A stretch of DNA of 64,000 bases from Heliocidaris tuberculata (GCA_025618425.1 CM046832.1:22249917-22313916), one strand, 5' to 3'; counted from the stretch's first letter, positions 26,320 to 39,780 are shown. Notes: generated by a model not told the origin, from the letters alone. Translations and numbers: made by a program.

Positions 26320-28496
26320 GTACAGGGCCTATGGTAGTCTTACAGTTAAGACACTCTAATAGCGTTTCGATTGACAAGGGCTTGGGCTATCAAACTACCC
26401 TCCCCCCCCCCCCCCCGCCCTGCCCAGAGTTATGAGCTAAAAATAAACGGATTATTTCTTGATTTTATTTCATGAATTATGGCACAACCTGAACCTGAAA
26501 GTGATTTCTGATACATCTAACTTTGGAGTGGTAGCCTAAGTTTGATAAATAACTACACAAGAGATGGAGCAAAGCCATTGAACATTATATTTAATCGCTT
26601 TCGATCGTCATTGTACTCTAGAAAAAGGGAGGCAGACTTGTGAAAAGGTATATCTAATCATGGACACAGTTATAAAATATTAATTTTGGTTTCAGGAGGT
26701 CACTTGTGGATTGATTAATACGTTTATTAAGCAATGAGGTTGATATATTGAGATATCATATTTCTCAATCGTCTGTGAAATTTCAATCTTTTCCAGAACA
26801 GTTCTTCAATCTGGAAGCCGAGCAAAATATCAATATATTTGACCTAAATTTTACCCCTTTTTTGAGGCCTAATGAAAAGAGAATTTTCCTCTCTCCCCGT
26901 GCTATTCTAACCTAGAATTAGGCGTCATGTCTTCATGTAATTTAAGCGCGGGGCACTTCCCATATTTTTCTTGTATTTCATCAAGCACTCAAACTTGCTA
27001 GAGGCTCTCCTTCATGATCAAGAGTACCATGCTTTTATGTGCGTTATATCAAATTTCTCTTTCTCTCCTTTCCTTCCTCTTGCCCTCTTCTCTTGATTTA
27101 TTTGTATACATCCTTCCTAATGCATTGAATGCAACCTTCCCTTCTTAGATTTTACAGGTTTATTCCGTTACTAACTTCCGTGCAGTTCTGTTAAAATCCA
27201 AGAACAATTTGCCAGATTAATTGATAAAAAGCACGAATCTCAGCTACTCAAAGGTTTCCTCTTTTTTTTCCCTTCTTCTTCTAAATTGAGCTGATGAGCA
27301 AATGAGAGGTGAAAGAAAAATGATGTCTCCTGGAAGGATCTAAATTACGCCTTTGGGGTTGTATTTCCACGTTGCATTTCATATAATTGAAATCTGGGTG
27401 AACAGAAACGGTTTTGAAAGATTTGCATTTCACGTTCATTATCACATCACCAGCGGTATAGGTTTTTGAGCCATCAAAATATGTTCAATCATAATTTATT
27501 GTCTTTTCGTCGACATAAATAAGTTATCAAAAATACTATGAAGTACATGCATGGACCCGCGGTGAAAGAGTCGTTGGTGCTGGGGTGTTGCAGAAGGTGC
27601 TGGGGTTGCTCTAGCGGGTGCTGTCATCGAAAATTGTGGTGATAAAAAAAAAGTTCTCACAATTTCCTGAAGAATTATATGGCTCAAAAATTACTGGAAG
27701 AACCCTCCCCCCCAAAAAAAACACCAAAAAAAAAAAAAAAAAACACCAAAAAAAAAAACACAAAAAAAAAAAACAACAAAAACAAAAACAAACAAACAAA
27801 AAACAAACAAAAACAAAACAAAACAAACAAAAAACAAACAAAAACAAAACAAAACAAACAAAAAAAAACCTAAAAAAAAAACACACACACCAAAAAACAA
27901 CAAAAAACAACAAACAAACAAACTAAAACCATGCAGTTTAGAAAGCGTTTCCTTTTTCATCATTGTCTTTTCTTCTTTTTTCTTCTCTTTTTTTTTCCTT
28001 TCAAAATCATAAGGGAAATTATCCCCCCCCCCCATGCGGCCCCACTTTGACGTGAATGATGAAGAATTATAAAACTAATGCAAACACTGGGAGTATATGA
28101 AACATATTCTAACTATAGGTATAAGTCAATATGCGGAAATATTCGAAATATTCATTACTGATTTTCGTTACTATATATTTGCAGTCTACTTTTATATTTA
28201 CCAGGTAAATGAATACTTTTTCTGGGAATACAAGAAAGCCTATACTTTGATCATAATCATGATAACAAGGAATATTTCTGTTTTTACTATCTAGGTTAAA
28301 AGTAACGGAAACCGTGGGTACCTGGGCCTATAATACAACTTTGACCCCCGGGAGAAATCCCATTCATCAATACAGTATATAGAAAGAAGGAAGTGATGAT
28401 TTTTTTTTTTCATCTTAATTTTTTTTGGTGTATCCATTAAAGATTTTTTTCAAACATTTGGCTGTATGTAAAGTTTTAACTTTCAATAGTCTGGAT
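26320..28496. other. Non-coding sequence with low-complexity tracts
   Basis: Poly-C at about 26400-26417 and an A-rich CAAAA/AAAC low-complexity block at about 27709-27925. The latter produces long but meaningless Lys- or Phe-rich open frames. No gene supported. Confidence 0.55.
27709..27925. repeat. A-rich low-complexity block, (CAAAA)n/(AAAC)n
   Basis: About 217 bp made almost only of A with regularly spaced C. Confidence 0.95.
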
Positions 28497-28632
28497 ATAA
28501 TCTTCTCACGAGGAATATGAATATGAATGCTGTTTACTGGAACTGTTATTGTAGTGCATGAGATGTGGGGCAGCATAAAGGTTACATTTTCGGTGTATTA
28601 AAAGCCATATCTTTTAAGAGACTGAAAAATAA
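28497..28632. repeat. Left array flank, duplicated at the right flank
   Basis: It starts with ATAATCTTCTCACGAG, identical at 60011-60026. Similarity then continues for roughly 90 bp, including ATAAAGGTTA, with many substitutions. Confidence 0.65.
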
Positions 28633-28677
28633 CTAGAAATTTAATTCGTCACTGAAGACGAATTAGGTGGTCTGTCT
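28633..28677 (-). repeat. Helitron-like 3' terminus (type copy of ten)
   Basis: On the minus strand this reads AGACAGACCACCT, then stem AATTCGTC, loop TTCAGT, stem GACGAATT, AAATTT, CTAG, next base T. A hairpin a few bases before a CTRR end and insertion before T are the marks of Helitron 3' ends. Other copies have CTAG at 31156, 31733, 33380, 37144, 42100, 44214, 47341, 52594 and 54930, and in all ten the base after CTAG is T on that strand. Confidence 0.72.
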
Positions 28678-29517
28678 TGAACTGGTAAATTCTTATGTAA
28701 GATATGATGATGATTGGGCAAGATAGTGATCATGGTAGGGTCGACGACAATGATAAGATGGTCATATATATGTGATGACAGTGAAATTGACCATCCGCAA
28801 TATGAAAGAGAAATGGCATTTCGTTATTAACATACATGACCATACATGACCATAAGTCGATTTTCAGAAAATGGCACCTGGATAAAGTTATAATGACATC
28901 ATGACCTTGTGATTTTCACAGCATAATTGTCCTACCAAACCTCATGTCTGTGCCAACCTTCATAAAGATTCAATATTCCGTTTTTAAGTAATCAGCCCCG
29001 CAAAAAAGGGGGGTGTTGGGTGGTTTTCGGTAAATTAGTATGAGATTTTCCGTTTTTTCATTTGTCAATGGGAGGAAAAAATACACGAATTTGAAGAAAT
29101 TTTAAATTGGAAGTAAAATGGACAGGCATTTCCTTGAAGTTTCAGCCATTAGTTTCGTTGTAGAAGGCAGGATGGACGAGAAATTAAGGAAAAGATGGAC
29201 AAGAAAACGACGTCTACACTTAAAAAAAAAAAAAAAAAAAAAAAAAACGAATTGAGGTATGAATGTGAATTTTTGTGTGCATGATATTTGGTGCAGATGT
29301 GATGACTATGGGAAGATTGAGAAAGATTTATCTCCTCGTTTGGGAGTTATCGGGGGTGGCATTTTTCACTGTTTCGGGCGCACTGACGCGCGGACGCGTA
29401 CGTCCGCGCGCGTCTAATTTTCTGAAATTGACCGGATTGATATTAGCTTTAACCATGCCAAATATGAAAGAGAAATGACATTTCGTTATGAACATATGAC
29501 CATAAGTTGATTTTCAC

Positions 29518-29540
29518 AAAATGGCGCCTGGATGACGTCA
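29518..29540 (+). promoter_or_regulatory. Composite YY1-like plus CRE motif (type copy of about 26)
   Basis: AAAATGGCGCC, four bases, then the palindrome TGACGTCA. The AAAATGGCG core resembles YY1 sites and TGACGTCA is the ATF/CREB site. Two or so copies occur in each array unit; binding is not shown. Confidence 0.5.
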
Positions 29541-29845
29541 CAATAACCTGATGACCTTGAAAAAGATGTGGGAACTTGACCTTATTAGGACTGATGACTG
29601 ACGAAAATATGAAGAAAATAGACTGAGCCGATTTGGAGAAATCGGGATAACGAACTGGACGATTTGATATTGCAGGACATGTGGAAGATTATCCCCTTAG
29701 CTTTAATACACGACAGGGAATGAGATTCTACACAAACTACTGCACACTACTTTCAATAGACATAACACGCAAAATTAGACAGTTTTTTACATTGTTTGTG
29801 ATGGTATATATGTTATAATAGTCGAAGAAGATGGTAGAATGAAAG

Positions 29846-29876
<31 letters not shown>

Positions 29877-29879
<3 letters not shown>

Positions 29880-29940
29880 ACCCACCGGGAATCGAACCTG
29901 GGTCGCCGGAATGGGAGGCAAGTGCTTTACCAATGGACCA
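29877..29940 (-). pseudogene. tRNA-Gly(CCC)-like, copy 1
   Basis: The minus strand has an A-box-like TGGTCCATTGG, the anticodon-loop sequence CTCCCAT and a perfect B box GGTTCGATTCC, ending GGTCCA before a T tract. The 5' side that should pair with TGGGTCC is AATATTT, so there is no acceptor stem, and the anticodon stem has mismatches. Not a working tRNA, but it could recruit RNA polymerase III. Confidence 0.75.
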
Positions 29941-31155
29941 AAATATTTCCAATAGAGATAACACGTAGACGAAAAACGGGATTCTCAAATGACATTTTGT
30001 AGTTAAAAAATGGGCATGATCCCGACATCTGATCAAAAATTGGAGGACACATTTGTGAAAGCTTATAGTCTCAGCTATAACATATTCAAATTTGGAAAAA
30101 AATCGAGCAGAAATTACAAAGATACTGCTCAAAGAAGACGGGAATGTAGAATCAAGATTTGAGAAAAAGTCATGTCCCATAGAGAATACACGCAAAATGT
30201 GAAAAATTGACATGCCTCTTTTAATCGCAAAAATACACCATGATTTCTTTGTCAAAATGAACAATCGTGTAACTGATCTTGTAGAGAATTGTCTCAGCTA
30301 CAACATATCAAAATTTGGAAGAAAATCGACCAACTATGAGTGAAATATTGTCAAATGAATACAAAAATTATGACGTCATTTTTTCAAAATCATTTTTTTC
30401 AGTTGATATGCAAATATGATGACGTCACAACGTATTTTTGGCCAAAATTTTGCATGAATTCAGATTTACATCTTACAGGCTTTCAGAATATTCAATAAAA
30501 TTTGGGGGTCCCCAGCCATTCTGACGAGCTATGGCGGATTCTAGATAGGCATCTTTTTAGCACTTTTTACATTATATTCCCCATTGACGCGCGCGCGGAT
30601 TTTTAAGTTTGACGCGCGCGTGTGGCCTTATGGAAAGTCGAGAATGACTGTAAATAGTTGGAAATTGTCAAGAATAGTGTCATGAATACAAACCATGCAA
30701 AAAAAACGGAGTTTTTACGTTCTATACGCGCTGCGTACGCGCATAACGCGCGCGCGGACGCGCACGGACGGAAAATTTTGAAATGCTTAAAATGTCCTGA
30801 ACCGTACTCTCCTTTGATTAAAAAGTGATTTTGAGCAATTCTAAATTTTGACGCGCGCGTACGTGCGCGTCATGACGTGCCCGCGGATTTTGCTGACATT
30901 TTACATTGACACTTGACCTGAAGTTTATGTGTTGTAAATATGGTTGATTTTTGATGATCCGTTGTGATGATATGATTGATAATCTGATTTCACAAAATGG
31001 CGCCTGGATGACGTCATGATGACCTGATGACCTTGAAAAAATTTCTGGCACTTGACCATTATATGCCTGATAATTGATTGAAATTTTATGAAAAATGAGC
31101 GAACCGAATTTGAGAAAACACGCTCACAAGAAAGTGGTGGAAAAATAAAAATAAA

Positions 31156-31732
31156 CTAGAAATTTAATTCGTCACTGAAGACGAATTAGGTGGTCTGTCT
31201 TTCACTGTGGCAAAGTGCTTTGTCAGGTGTGATAATATTTCTGCAAGATTATAATCATAATGTTGACAATGATCATAAGATATGGTCATATAAGTGATGA
31301 CAATGACGATAATGATATATTGATAATGATGATCATAATGACAATAATGATGACAATAACCACGATAACCTAAGTGGCATAGCGCCCCTACAGGTTCAGT
31401 TTTATGGGCGATTTTTCGAAAAGTGCTTGAAATGGCATGAAACGTTTGCAAAATGAATTTGGGACGATTTGGATCATTTCTAAATTTTGCGCGTGCACGG
31501 ACGCGCGGACGTACGCGTACGCGCGCGTTTAACGAAATGACCTTGACTGGAATGACAGTGACCTTAACCATGCCAAATATGAAAGAGAAATGACATTTCG
31601 TTATGAACATATGACCATAAGTTGATTTTCACAAAATGGCGCCTGGATGACGTCACAATAACCTGATGACCTTGAAAAAGATGTGGGAACTTGACCTTAT
31701 TAGGACTGATGACTGACGAAAATATGAAGAAA
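31156..31732 (-). mobile_element. Array module A' alone (truncated unit)
   Basis: It begins with CTAG and the hairpin and continues with TTCACTGTGGCAAAGTGC. It breaks off within the shared TGACGAAAATATGAAGAA sequence, so it lacks the tRNA-like core. Confidence 0.7.
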
Positions 31733-33379
31733 CTAGAACTTTAATTCGTCACTGAAGACGAATTAGGTGGTCTGTCTTCCCGTTGGTAAAATTGCTAAGG
31801 TGTGATAATATTTGTGCAAGATAATATTCCTGATTATGTTGAAAATGGATGGAGACTTGCGTCAAAGAAAATCGGGCAATTTCATATTGCATTATACATT
31901 GGATATTAAACCCATAGGTTTAATACACGACAGGCAATCAGATTTTGCATAGGGTTGTACACAAACTACATTCAATTAGGCATAACACGCAAAATAAAAA
32001 AGTTTATTACATTGTTTGTGATTTTATATGTTACAGTAGTCGAAGCAAATGGTAAAATATGAGGCAAAAAGAAGAAAAAAAAATTTCAAAAAAAAAATGG
32101 ACGCACCGGGATTCGAACCTGGGTCGGCGGGATGGGAGGCAAGTGCTTTACCAATGGACCAAAAGTTTTCCAATAGAGATAACACGTAGACGAAAAACGG
32201 GATTCTCAAATGACATTTTGTACTTAAAAAATGGGCATGATCCCGACATCTGATCAAAAATTGGAGGGCACGCTTGTGAAAGCTTATAGTCTCAGCTATA
32301 ACATACCAAAATTTGGAAGAAAATCGAGCAGAAACATCAGAGATACTGCTCAAAGAAGACGGGAATGTAGAATCAAGATTTGAGAAAAAGTCATGTCCCA
32401 TAGAGAATACACGCAAAATGAGAAAAATTGACATACCTCCTTTATTCGCAGAAATACACCATGATCCCTTTGTCAAAATGAAAAATCGTGGAACTGATCT
32501 TGTAGAGAATTGTCTCAGCTACAACATATCCAAATTTGGGCGAAAAATGACCAATATTAAAGGAGTTATAGTGAAATTTGCATAAATTTGATGACGTCAT
32601 TTTTGAAAAAATGAAATTTTGAGTTTAGACGCCATTTTGATGACTTTGCAATATAATTGAGGCTCAAATTACCCATGAAATTATATCTATGATTCCTCCT
32701 CTACCCAAATATGAAAAGAAATTTGGGGGTTTATGGACTATTTAAAGAGCTAGAGTTAATTTTGTAGAGGCATGTTTTTGCACGTTTTTACGTTATTTTC
32801 GCCATAGACGCGCGCACGGATTTTAAAGTTTGACGCACGCGTGCGGCATTATTAGATGTCAAGAATGACTGAAACTAATTGGAAATTGTCAAGAATTTTA
32901 TCAGAAATCGATACCATGCAAAAAAAACGGCAGTTCTACCTTCCGTACGTGCTGCGCACGCGCCAAACGCGCGCGCGGACGCGAGCGCGCGCAAAATTTT
33001 GAAATGCTTAAAATGACCTGAACTGTACTCTCCTTTGATCAAAAAGTGATTTTGAGCATTTTTAAATTTTGACGCGCGCGTACGTGCGCGTCATGACGTG
33101 CCCGCGGATTTTGCTGACAGTTGACATTGACCCTTGACCTGAAGTTTATGTGTGTTTAATATGGTTTATTTTTGATCACTTGTTATGAAGATATGATCGA
33201 TAATGTGATTTCACAAAATGGCGCCTGGATGACGTCACGATGACCTGATGACCTTGAAAAAGATAGGGGCACTTGACCTTGATAGGCCTGATAACTGACG
33301 AAAATTTGAAGAAAATTGATTCAGTTGATTTTGAGAAGTCACGGTCACAAGAAATGGGGAGAAAAATAAAAATAAAGAA
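31733..33379 (-). mobile_element. Array unit 2 (diverged)
   Basis: CTAG followed by a variant spacer, with the hairpin stem intact. The core carries many substitutions relative to the other units, and its A tract before the tRNA-like sequence is broken by G and TTTC. Confidence 0.7.
32098..32161 (-). pseudogene. tRNA-Gly-like, copy 2 (diverged)
   Basis: B box GGTTCGAATCC; three or four substitutions against copy 1. The neighbouring T tract is broken. Confidence 0.7.
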
Positions 33380-34169
33380 CTAGACTTTGAATTCGTCACT
33401 GAAGACGAATTAGGTGGTCTGTCTGCCCATTGGCAAATTGCTTTGGAAGATGATGTGATAATTGTGCAAGATAATCCTGATAATGTTGACGAAAATGATA
33501 AGATGGTCAAGTGATGACAATGACGATATATTGATACTGATAATCATAATGACAATAATGACAATAACCACGATAACCTAAGTGGCATAGCGCCCCTTCA
33601 AGTTCAAATTTATGGGCGATTTTTCAAAAAGTGCTTGAAATGGCATAAAACGTGTCCAAAAAGAATTTAGGAGGATTTGGAGAATTTCTAAATCTTACGC
33701 GCGCACGGACGCGCGCACGGACGCGTACGCGTGCGTTTAATGAAGTGACCTTGACTGGAATGACAGCGACTTTGACTATGCCAAATATGAAAGAGAAATG
33801 ACATTTCGTTATGAAGATATGACCATAAGTTGATTTTCACAAAATGGCGCCTGGATGACGTCACGATAACCTGATGACCTTGAAAAAGATGTGGGAACTT
33901 GACCTTATTAGGACTGATGACTGACGAAAATATGAAGAAAATTGACTCAGCCGATTTGGAGAAATCGTGATAACGAACTGGACGATTTGATATTGCAGGA
34001 CATGTGGGAGATTATTCCCTTAGCTTTAATACGCGACAGGGAATGAGATTGTACACAAACTACTGCACACTACTTTCCAATAGACATAACACGCAAAATT
34101 AGGCAGTTTATTACATTGTTTGTGATGGTATATGTTATAATAGTCGAAGAAGATGGTAAAATGAAAGGC

Positions 34170-34197
<28 letters not shown>

Positions 34198-34200
<3 letters not shown>

Positions 34201-34262
34201 ATCCACTGGGAATCGAACCGGGGGTCGCCGGAGTGGGAGGCAAGTGCTTTACCAATGGACCA
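34198..34262 (-). pseudogene. tRNA-Gly-like, copy 3 (diverged)
   Basis: 65 nt, one base longer because of an extra C before the B box. The B box is GGTTCGATTCC and a long T tract follows. Confidence 0.7.
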
Positions 34263-35476
34263 AAATATTTCCAATAGAGATAACACGTAGACGAAATACG
34301 AAATTCTGAAATCACATTTTGTAGTTAAAAAATGGGCATGATCCCGACAGCTGATCAAAAATTGGAGGGCACACTTGTGAAAGCTTATAGTCTCAGCTAT
34401 AACATACCAAAATTTGGAAGAAAATCGAGCAGAAATAACAGAGATACTGCTCAAAGAAGACGGGAATGTAGAATCAAGATTTGAGAAAAAGTCATCTCCC
34501 ATAGAGAATACACGCAAAATGTGAAAAATTGACATGCCTCCTTTAATCGCAAAAATACGCCATGATCCCCATGTCAAAATGAAAAATCGTGGTGACTGAT
34601 ATTGTAGAAAATTGTCTCAGCTACAACATATCAAAATTTGGAAGAAAATCGACTACCTATTACTGAAATATTGTCAAATGAATACAAAAATAATGACGTC
34701 ATTTTTTCAAAATCGAAATTTTGAGTTCATTGGCAAATGTGACGACGTTCCGTTCGATTGACCCCCAAATTTTTTTCATGAATTACAATCTACAACTCAT
34801 AGGCTTTCAGAAAATGTAAAAAAAAAGGGGGGTCCCCAGTCTCTCTGACGAGCTATGGCGGATTCCATATAGGCATGTTTTTACCCCTTTTTGCATTATA
34901 TTGCCCATTGACGCGCGCACGCATTTGAAAGTTTGACGCGCGCGTGTGGCATTATGGAATGTCGAGAATGACTGTAAATAGTTGGAAATTGTCAAGAATA
35001 GTATCAGGAAGACAGACCATGCGAAAAAACGGAGTTTCTACGTTTTATACGCGCTGAGCGCGCGCATAACGCGCGCGCGGACGCGCACGGACGGAAAATT
35101 TTGAAATGCTTAAAATGTCCTGAACCGTACTCTAATTTGAACAAAAAGTGATTTTGAGCATTTCTAAATTTTGACGCGCGCGTACGTGCGCGTCATGACG
35201 TGCACACGGAATTTGCTGACATTTGACATTGACCCTTGACCTGAAGTTCATGTGTGTTTAATATGGTTCATTTTTGATGACTCGTTATGAAGATATTATC
35301 GATAATATGATTTCACAAAATGGCGCCTTGATGACGTCACGATGACCTGATGACCTTGAAAAAATTTCTGGCACTTGACCATTATATGCCTGATAATTGA
35401 TCGAAATTTGATGAATAATGACTGAACCGAATTTGAGTAATCACGCTCACAAGAAAGTGGTGGAAAAATAAAAATA

Positions 35477-35534
35477 AATAAAGAAAGAAAATTCTGACGA
35501 AATTAAGAGGTAGTCTGTCTACGACAGACCACCT
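35477..35534. repeat. Hairpin minisatellite, one unit
   Basis: AGGTAGTCTGTC and GACAGACCACCT pair around a TAC loop; preceded by TTCTGACGAAATTAAG. Confidence 0.8.
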
Positions 35535-35762
35535 AAATAGACTGAGCCGATTTGGAGAAATCGGGATAACGAACTGGACGATTTGATATTGCAGGACATG
35601 TGGAAGATTATCCCCTTAGCTTTAATACACGACAGGGAATGAGATTCTACACAAACTACTGCACACTACTTTCAATAGACATAACACGCAAAATTAGGCA
35701 GTTTTTTTACATTGTTTGTGATGGTATATGTTATAATAGTCGAAGAAGATGGTAGAATGAAA

Positions 35763-35795
<33 letters not shown>

Positions 35796-35798
<3 letters not shown>

Positions 35799-35859
35799 AC
35801 CCACCGGGAATCGAACCTGGGTCGCCGGAATGGGAGGCAAGTGCTTTACCAATGGACCA
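35796..35859 (-). pseudogene. tRNA-Gly-like, copy 4
   Basis: Identical to copy 1 by eye; pure T tract downstream on its strand. Confidence 0.72.
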
Positions 35860-37072
35860 AAATATTTCCAATAGAGATAACACGTAGACGAAAAACGGGA
35901 TTCTCAAATGACATTTTGTAGTTAAAAAATGGGCATGATCCCGACATCTGATCAAAAATTGGAGGACACATTTGTGAAAGCTTATAGTCTCAGCTATAAC
36001 ATATTCAAATTTGGAAAAAAATCGAGCGGTCATTACAAAGATACTGCTCAAAGAAGACGGGAATGTAGAATCAAGATTGGAGAAAAAGTCATCTCCCATA
36101 GAGAATACACGCAAAATGAGAAAAATTGACATGCCTCTTTTAATCGCAAAAATACACCATGATTTCTTTGTCAAAATGAACAATCGTGTAACTGATCTTG
36201 TAGAGAATTGTCTCAGCTACAACATATCAAAATTTGGAAGAAAATCGACCAACTATGAGTGAAATATTGTCAAATGAATACAAAAATTATGACGTCATTT
36301 TTTCAAAATCATTTTTTTCAGTTGATATGCAAATATGATGACGTCACAACGTATTTTTGGCCAAAATTTTGCATGAATTCAGATTTACATCTTACAGGCT
36401 TTCAGAATATTCAATAAAATTTGGGGGTCCCCAGCCATTCTGACGAGCTATGGCGGATTCTAGATAGGCATCTTTTTAGCACTTTTTACATTATATTCCC
36501 CATTGACGCGCGCGCGGATTTTTAAGTTTGACGCGCGCGTGTGGCCTTATGGAAAGTCGAGAATGACTGTAAATAGTTGGAAATTGTCAAGAATAGTGTC
36601 ATGAATACAAACCATGCAAAAAAAACGGAGTTTTTACGTTCTATACGCGCTGCGTACGCGCATAACGCGCGCGCGGACGCGCACGGACGGAAAATTTTGA
36701 AATGCTTAAAATGTCCTGAACCGTACTCTCCTTTGATTAAAAAGTGATTTTGAGCAATTCTAAATTTTGACGCGCGCGTACGTGCGCGTCATGACGTGCC
36801 CGCGGATTTTGCTGACATTTTACATTGACACTTGACCTGAAGTTTATGTGTTGTAAATATGGTTGATTTTTGATGATCCGTTGTGATGATATGATTGATA
36901 ATCTGATTTCACAAAATGGCGCCTGGATGACGTCATGATGACCTGATGACCTTGAAAAAATTTCTGGCACTTGACCATTATATGCCTGATAATTGATTGA
37001 AATTTTATGAAAAATGAGCGAACCGAATTTGAGAAAACACGCTCACAAGAAAGTGGTGGAAAAATAAAAATA

Positions 37073-37141
37073 AATAATAAAGAAATAAATAAAGAAAATT
37101 CTGACGAAATTAAGAGGTAGTCTGTCTACGACAGACCACCT
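37073..37141. repeat. Hairpin minisatellite, one unit
   Basis: Same unit, followed directly by a CTAG terminus. Confidence 0.8.
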
Positions 37142-38345
37142 AACTAGAAATTTAATTCGTCACTGAAGACGAATTAGGTGGTCTGTCTTGAACTGGTAAA
37201 TTCTTATGTAAGATATGATGATGATTGGGCAAGATAGTGATCATGGTAGGGTCGACGACAATGATAAGATGGTCATATATATGTGATGACAGTGAAATTG
37301 ACCATCCGCAATATGAAAGAGAAATGGCATTTCGTTATTAACATACATGACCATACATGACCATAAGTCGATTTTCAGAAAATGGCACCTGGATAAAGTT
37401 ATAATGACATCATGACCTTGTGATTTTCACAGCATAATTGTCCTACCAAGCCTCATGTCTGTGCCAACCTTCATAAAGATTCAATATTCCGTTTTTAAGT
37501 AATCAGCCCCGCAAAAAAGGGGGGTGTTGGGTGGTTTTCGGTAAATTAGTATGAGATTTTTCGTTTTTTCATTTGTCAATGGGAGGAAAAAATACACGAA
37601 TTTGAAGAAATTTCAAATTGGAAGTAAAATGGACAGGCATTTCCTTGAAGTTTCAGCCATTAGTTTCGTTGTAGAAGGCAGGATGGACGAGAAATTAAGG
37701 AAAAGATGGACAAGAAAACGACGTCTACACTTCAATACACAAAAAAAAAACGAATTGAGGTATGAATGTGAATTTTTGTGTGCATGATATTTGGTGCAGA
37801 TGTGATGACTATGGGAAGATTGAGAAAGATTTATCTCCTCGTTTGGGAGTTATCGGGGGTGGCATTTTTCACTGTTGCGGGCGCACTGACGCGCGGACGC
37901 GTACGTCCGCGCGCGTCTAATTTTCTGAAATTGACCGGATTGATTTTAGCTTTAACCATGCCAAATATGAAAGAGAAATGACATTTCGTTATGAACATAT
38001 GACCATAAGTTGATTTTCACAAAATGGCGCCTGGATGACGTCACAATAACCTGATGACCTTGAAAAAGATGTGGGAACTTGACCTTATTAGGACTGATGA
38101 CTGACGAAAATATGAAGAAAATAGACTGAGCCGATTTGGAGAAATCGGGATAACGAACTGGACGATTTGATATTGCAGGACATGTGGAAGATTATCCCCT
38201 TAGCTTTAATACACGACAGGGAATGAGATTCTACACAAACTACTGCACACTACTTTCAATAGACATAACACGCAAAATTAGGCAGTTTTTTACATTGTTT
38301 GTGATGGTATATGTTATAATAGTCGAAGAAGATGGTAGAATGAAA

Positions 38346-38379
<34 letters not shown>

Positions 38380-38382
<3 letters not shown>

Positions 38383-38443
38383 ACCCACCGGGAATCGAAC
38401 CTGGGTCGCCGGAATGGGAGGCAAGTGCTTTACCAATGGACCA
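38380..38443 (-). pseudogene. tRNA-Gly-like, copy 5
   Basis: Identical to copy 1 by eye, with one of the longest T tracts. Confidence 0.72.
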
Positions 38444-39650
38444 AAATATTTCCAATAGAGATAACACGTAGACGAAAAACGACAAATAACATTTTGTAGT
38501 TAAAAAATGGGCATGATCCCGACATCTGATCAAAAATTGGAGGACACATTTGTGAAAGCTTATAGTCTCAGCTATAACATATTCAAATTTGGAAAAAAAT
38601 CGAGCAGAAATTACAAAGATACTGCTCAAAGAAGACGGGAATGTAGAATCAAGATTGGAGAAAAAGTCATCTCCCATAGAGAATACACGCAAAATGAGAA
38701 AAATTGACATGCCTCTTTTAATCGCAAAAATACACCATGATTTCTTTGTCAAAATGAACAATCGTGTAACTGATCTTGTAGAGAATTGTCTCAGCTACAA
38801 CATATCAAAATTTGGAAGAAAATCGACCAACTATGAGTGAAATATTGTCAAATGAATACAAAAATTATGACGTCATTTTTTCAAAATCATTTTTTTCAGT
38901 TGATATGCAAATATGATGACGTCACAACGTATTTTTGGCCAAAATTTTGCATGAATTCAGATTTACATCTTACAGGCTTTCAGAATATTCAATAAAATTT
39001 GGGAGTCCCCAGCCATTCTGACGAGCTATGGCGGATTCTAGATAGGCATCTTTTTAGCACTTTTTACATTATATTCCCCATTGACGCGCGCGCGGATTTT
39101 TAAGTTTGACGCGCGCGTGTGGCCTTATGGAAAGTCGAGAATGACTGTAAATAGTTGGAAATTGTCAAGAATAGTGTCATGAATACAAACCATGCAAAAA
39201 AAACGGAGTTTTTACGTTCTATACGCGCTGCGTACGCGCATAACGCGCGCGCGGACGCGCACGGACGGAAAATTTTGAAATGCTTAAAATGTCCTGAACC
39301 GTACTCTCCTTTGATTAAAAAGTGATTTTGAGCAATTCTAAATTTTGACGCGCGCGTACGTGCGCGTCATGACGTGCCCGCGGATTTTGCTGACATTTTA
39401 CATTGACACTTGACCTGAAGTTTATGTGTTGTAAATATGGTTGATTTTTGATGATCCGTTGTGATGATATGATTGATAATCTGATTTCACAAAATGGCGC
39501 CTGGATGACGTCATGATGACCTGATGACCTTGAAAAAATTTCTGGCACTTGACCATTATATGCCTGATAATTGATTGAAATTTTATGAAAAATGAGCGAA
39601 CCGAATTTGAGAAAACACGCTCACAAGAAAGTGGTGGAAAAATAAAAATA

Positions 39651-39780
39651 AATAATAAAGAAATAAAGAAAATTCTGACGAAATTAAGAGGTAGTCTGTC
39701 TACGACAGACCACCTAATAATAAAGAAATAAATAAAGAAAATTCTGACGAAATTAAGAGGTAGTCTTCGACAGACCACCT
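39651..39780. repeat. Hairpin minisatellite, two units
   Basis: The second unit has lost four bases in the hairpin arm (GTCTTCGACAGAC). Confidence 0.82.

Larger units (their letters stand above)
28633..31155 (-). mobile_element. Array unit 1: module A plus core
   Basis: CTAG at 28633-28636, hairpin 28643-28664, then the sub-terminal AGGTGGTCTGTCT. Module A runs to about 29250. The core has the tRNA-like sequence at 29877-29940. It ends in AAAATAAA directly before the next CTAG, with no minisatellite. Confidence 0.75.
33380..35534 (-). mobile_element. Array unit 3 (diverged)
   Basis: CTAGACTTTG then the conserved hairpin; an A'-like module with many substitutions. The tRNA-like copy is at 34198-34262. 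It ends with one minisatellite unit. Confidence 0.7.
35535..37143 (-). mobile_element. Array unit 4: core without module
   Basis: It starts directly at AATAGACTGAGCCG inside the core, with no CTAG hairpin. The tRNA-like copy is at 35796-35859, and it ends with one minisatellite unit. Confidence 0.7.

Noticed and set aside
27611..28035. Lys-rich and Phe/Cys-rich frames over 100 codons
   Set aside because: Products of an A-rich low-complexity tract.
29877..29940. Functional tRNA-Gly gene
   Set aside because: No acceptor stem pairing on the 5' side and mismatches in the anticodon stem.
29737..30264. Minus-strand open frames of 150-183 codons repeated in nearly every array core
   Set aside because: They run through the tRNA-like sequence and the poly-T tract (poly-Phe), have no domain, and recur only because the DNA is duplicated.
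30818..31051. 77-codon minus-strand frame repeated in most units
   Set aside because: Encoded by CpG-rich repeat and the CRE motif region; it is identical between copies because the repeats are young, with no sign of protein constraint.
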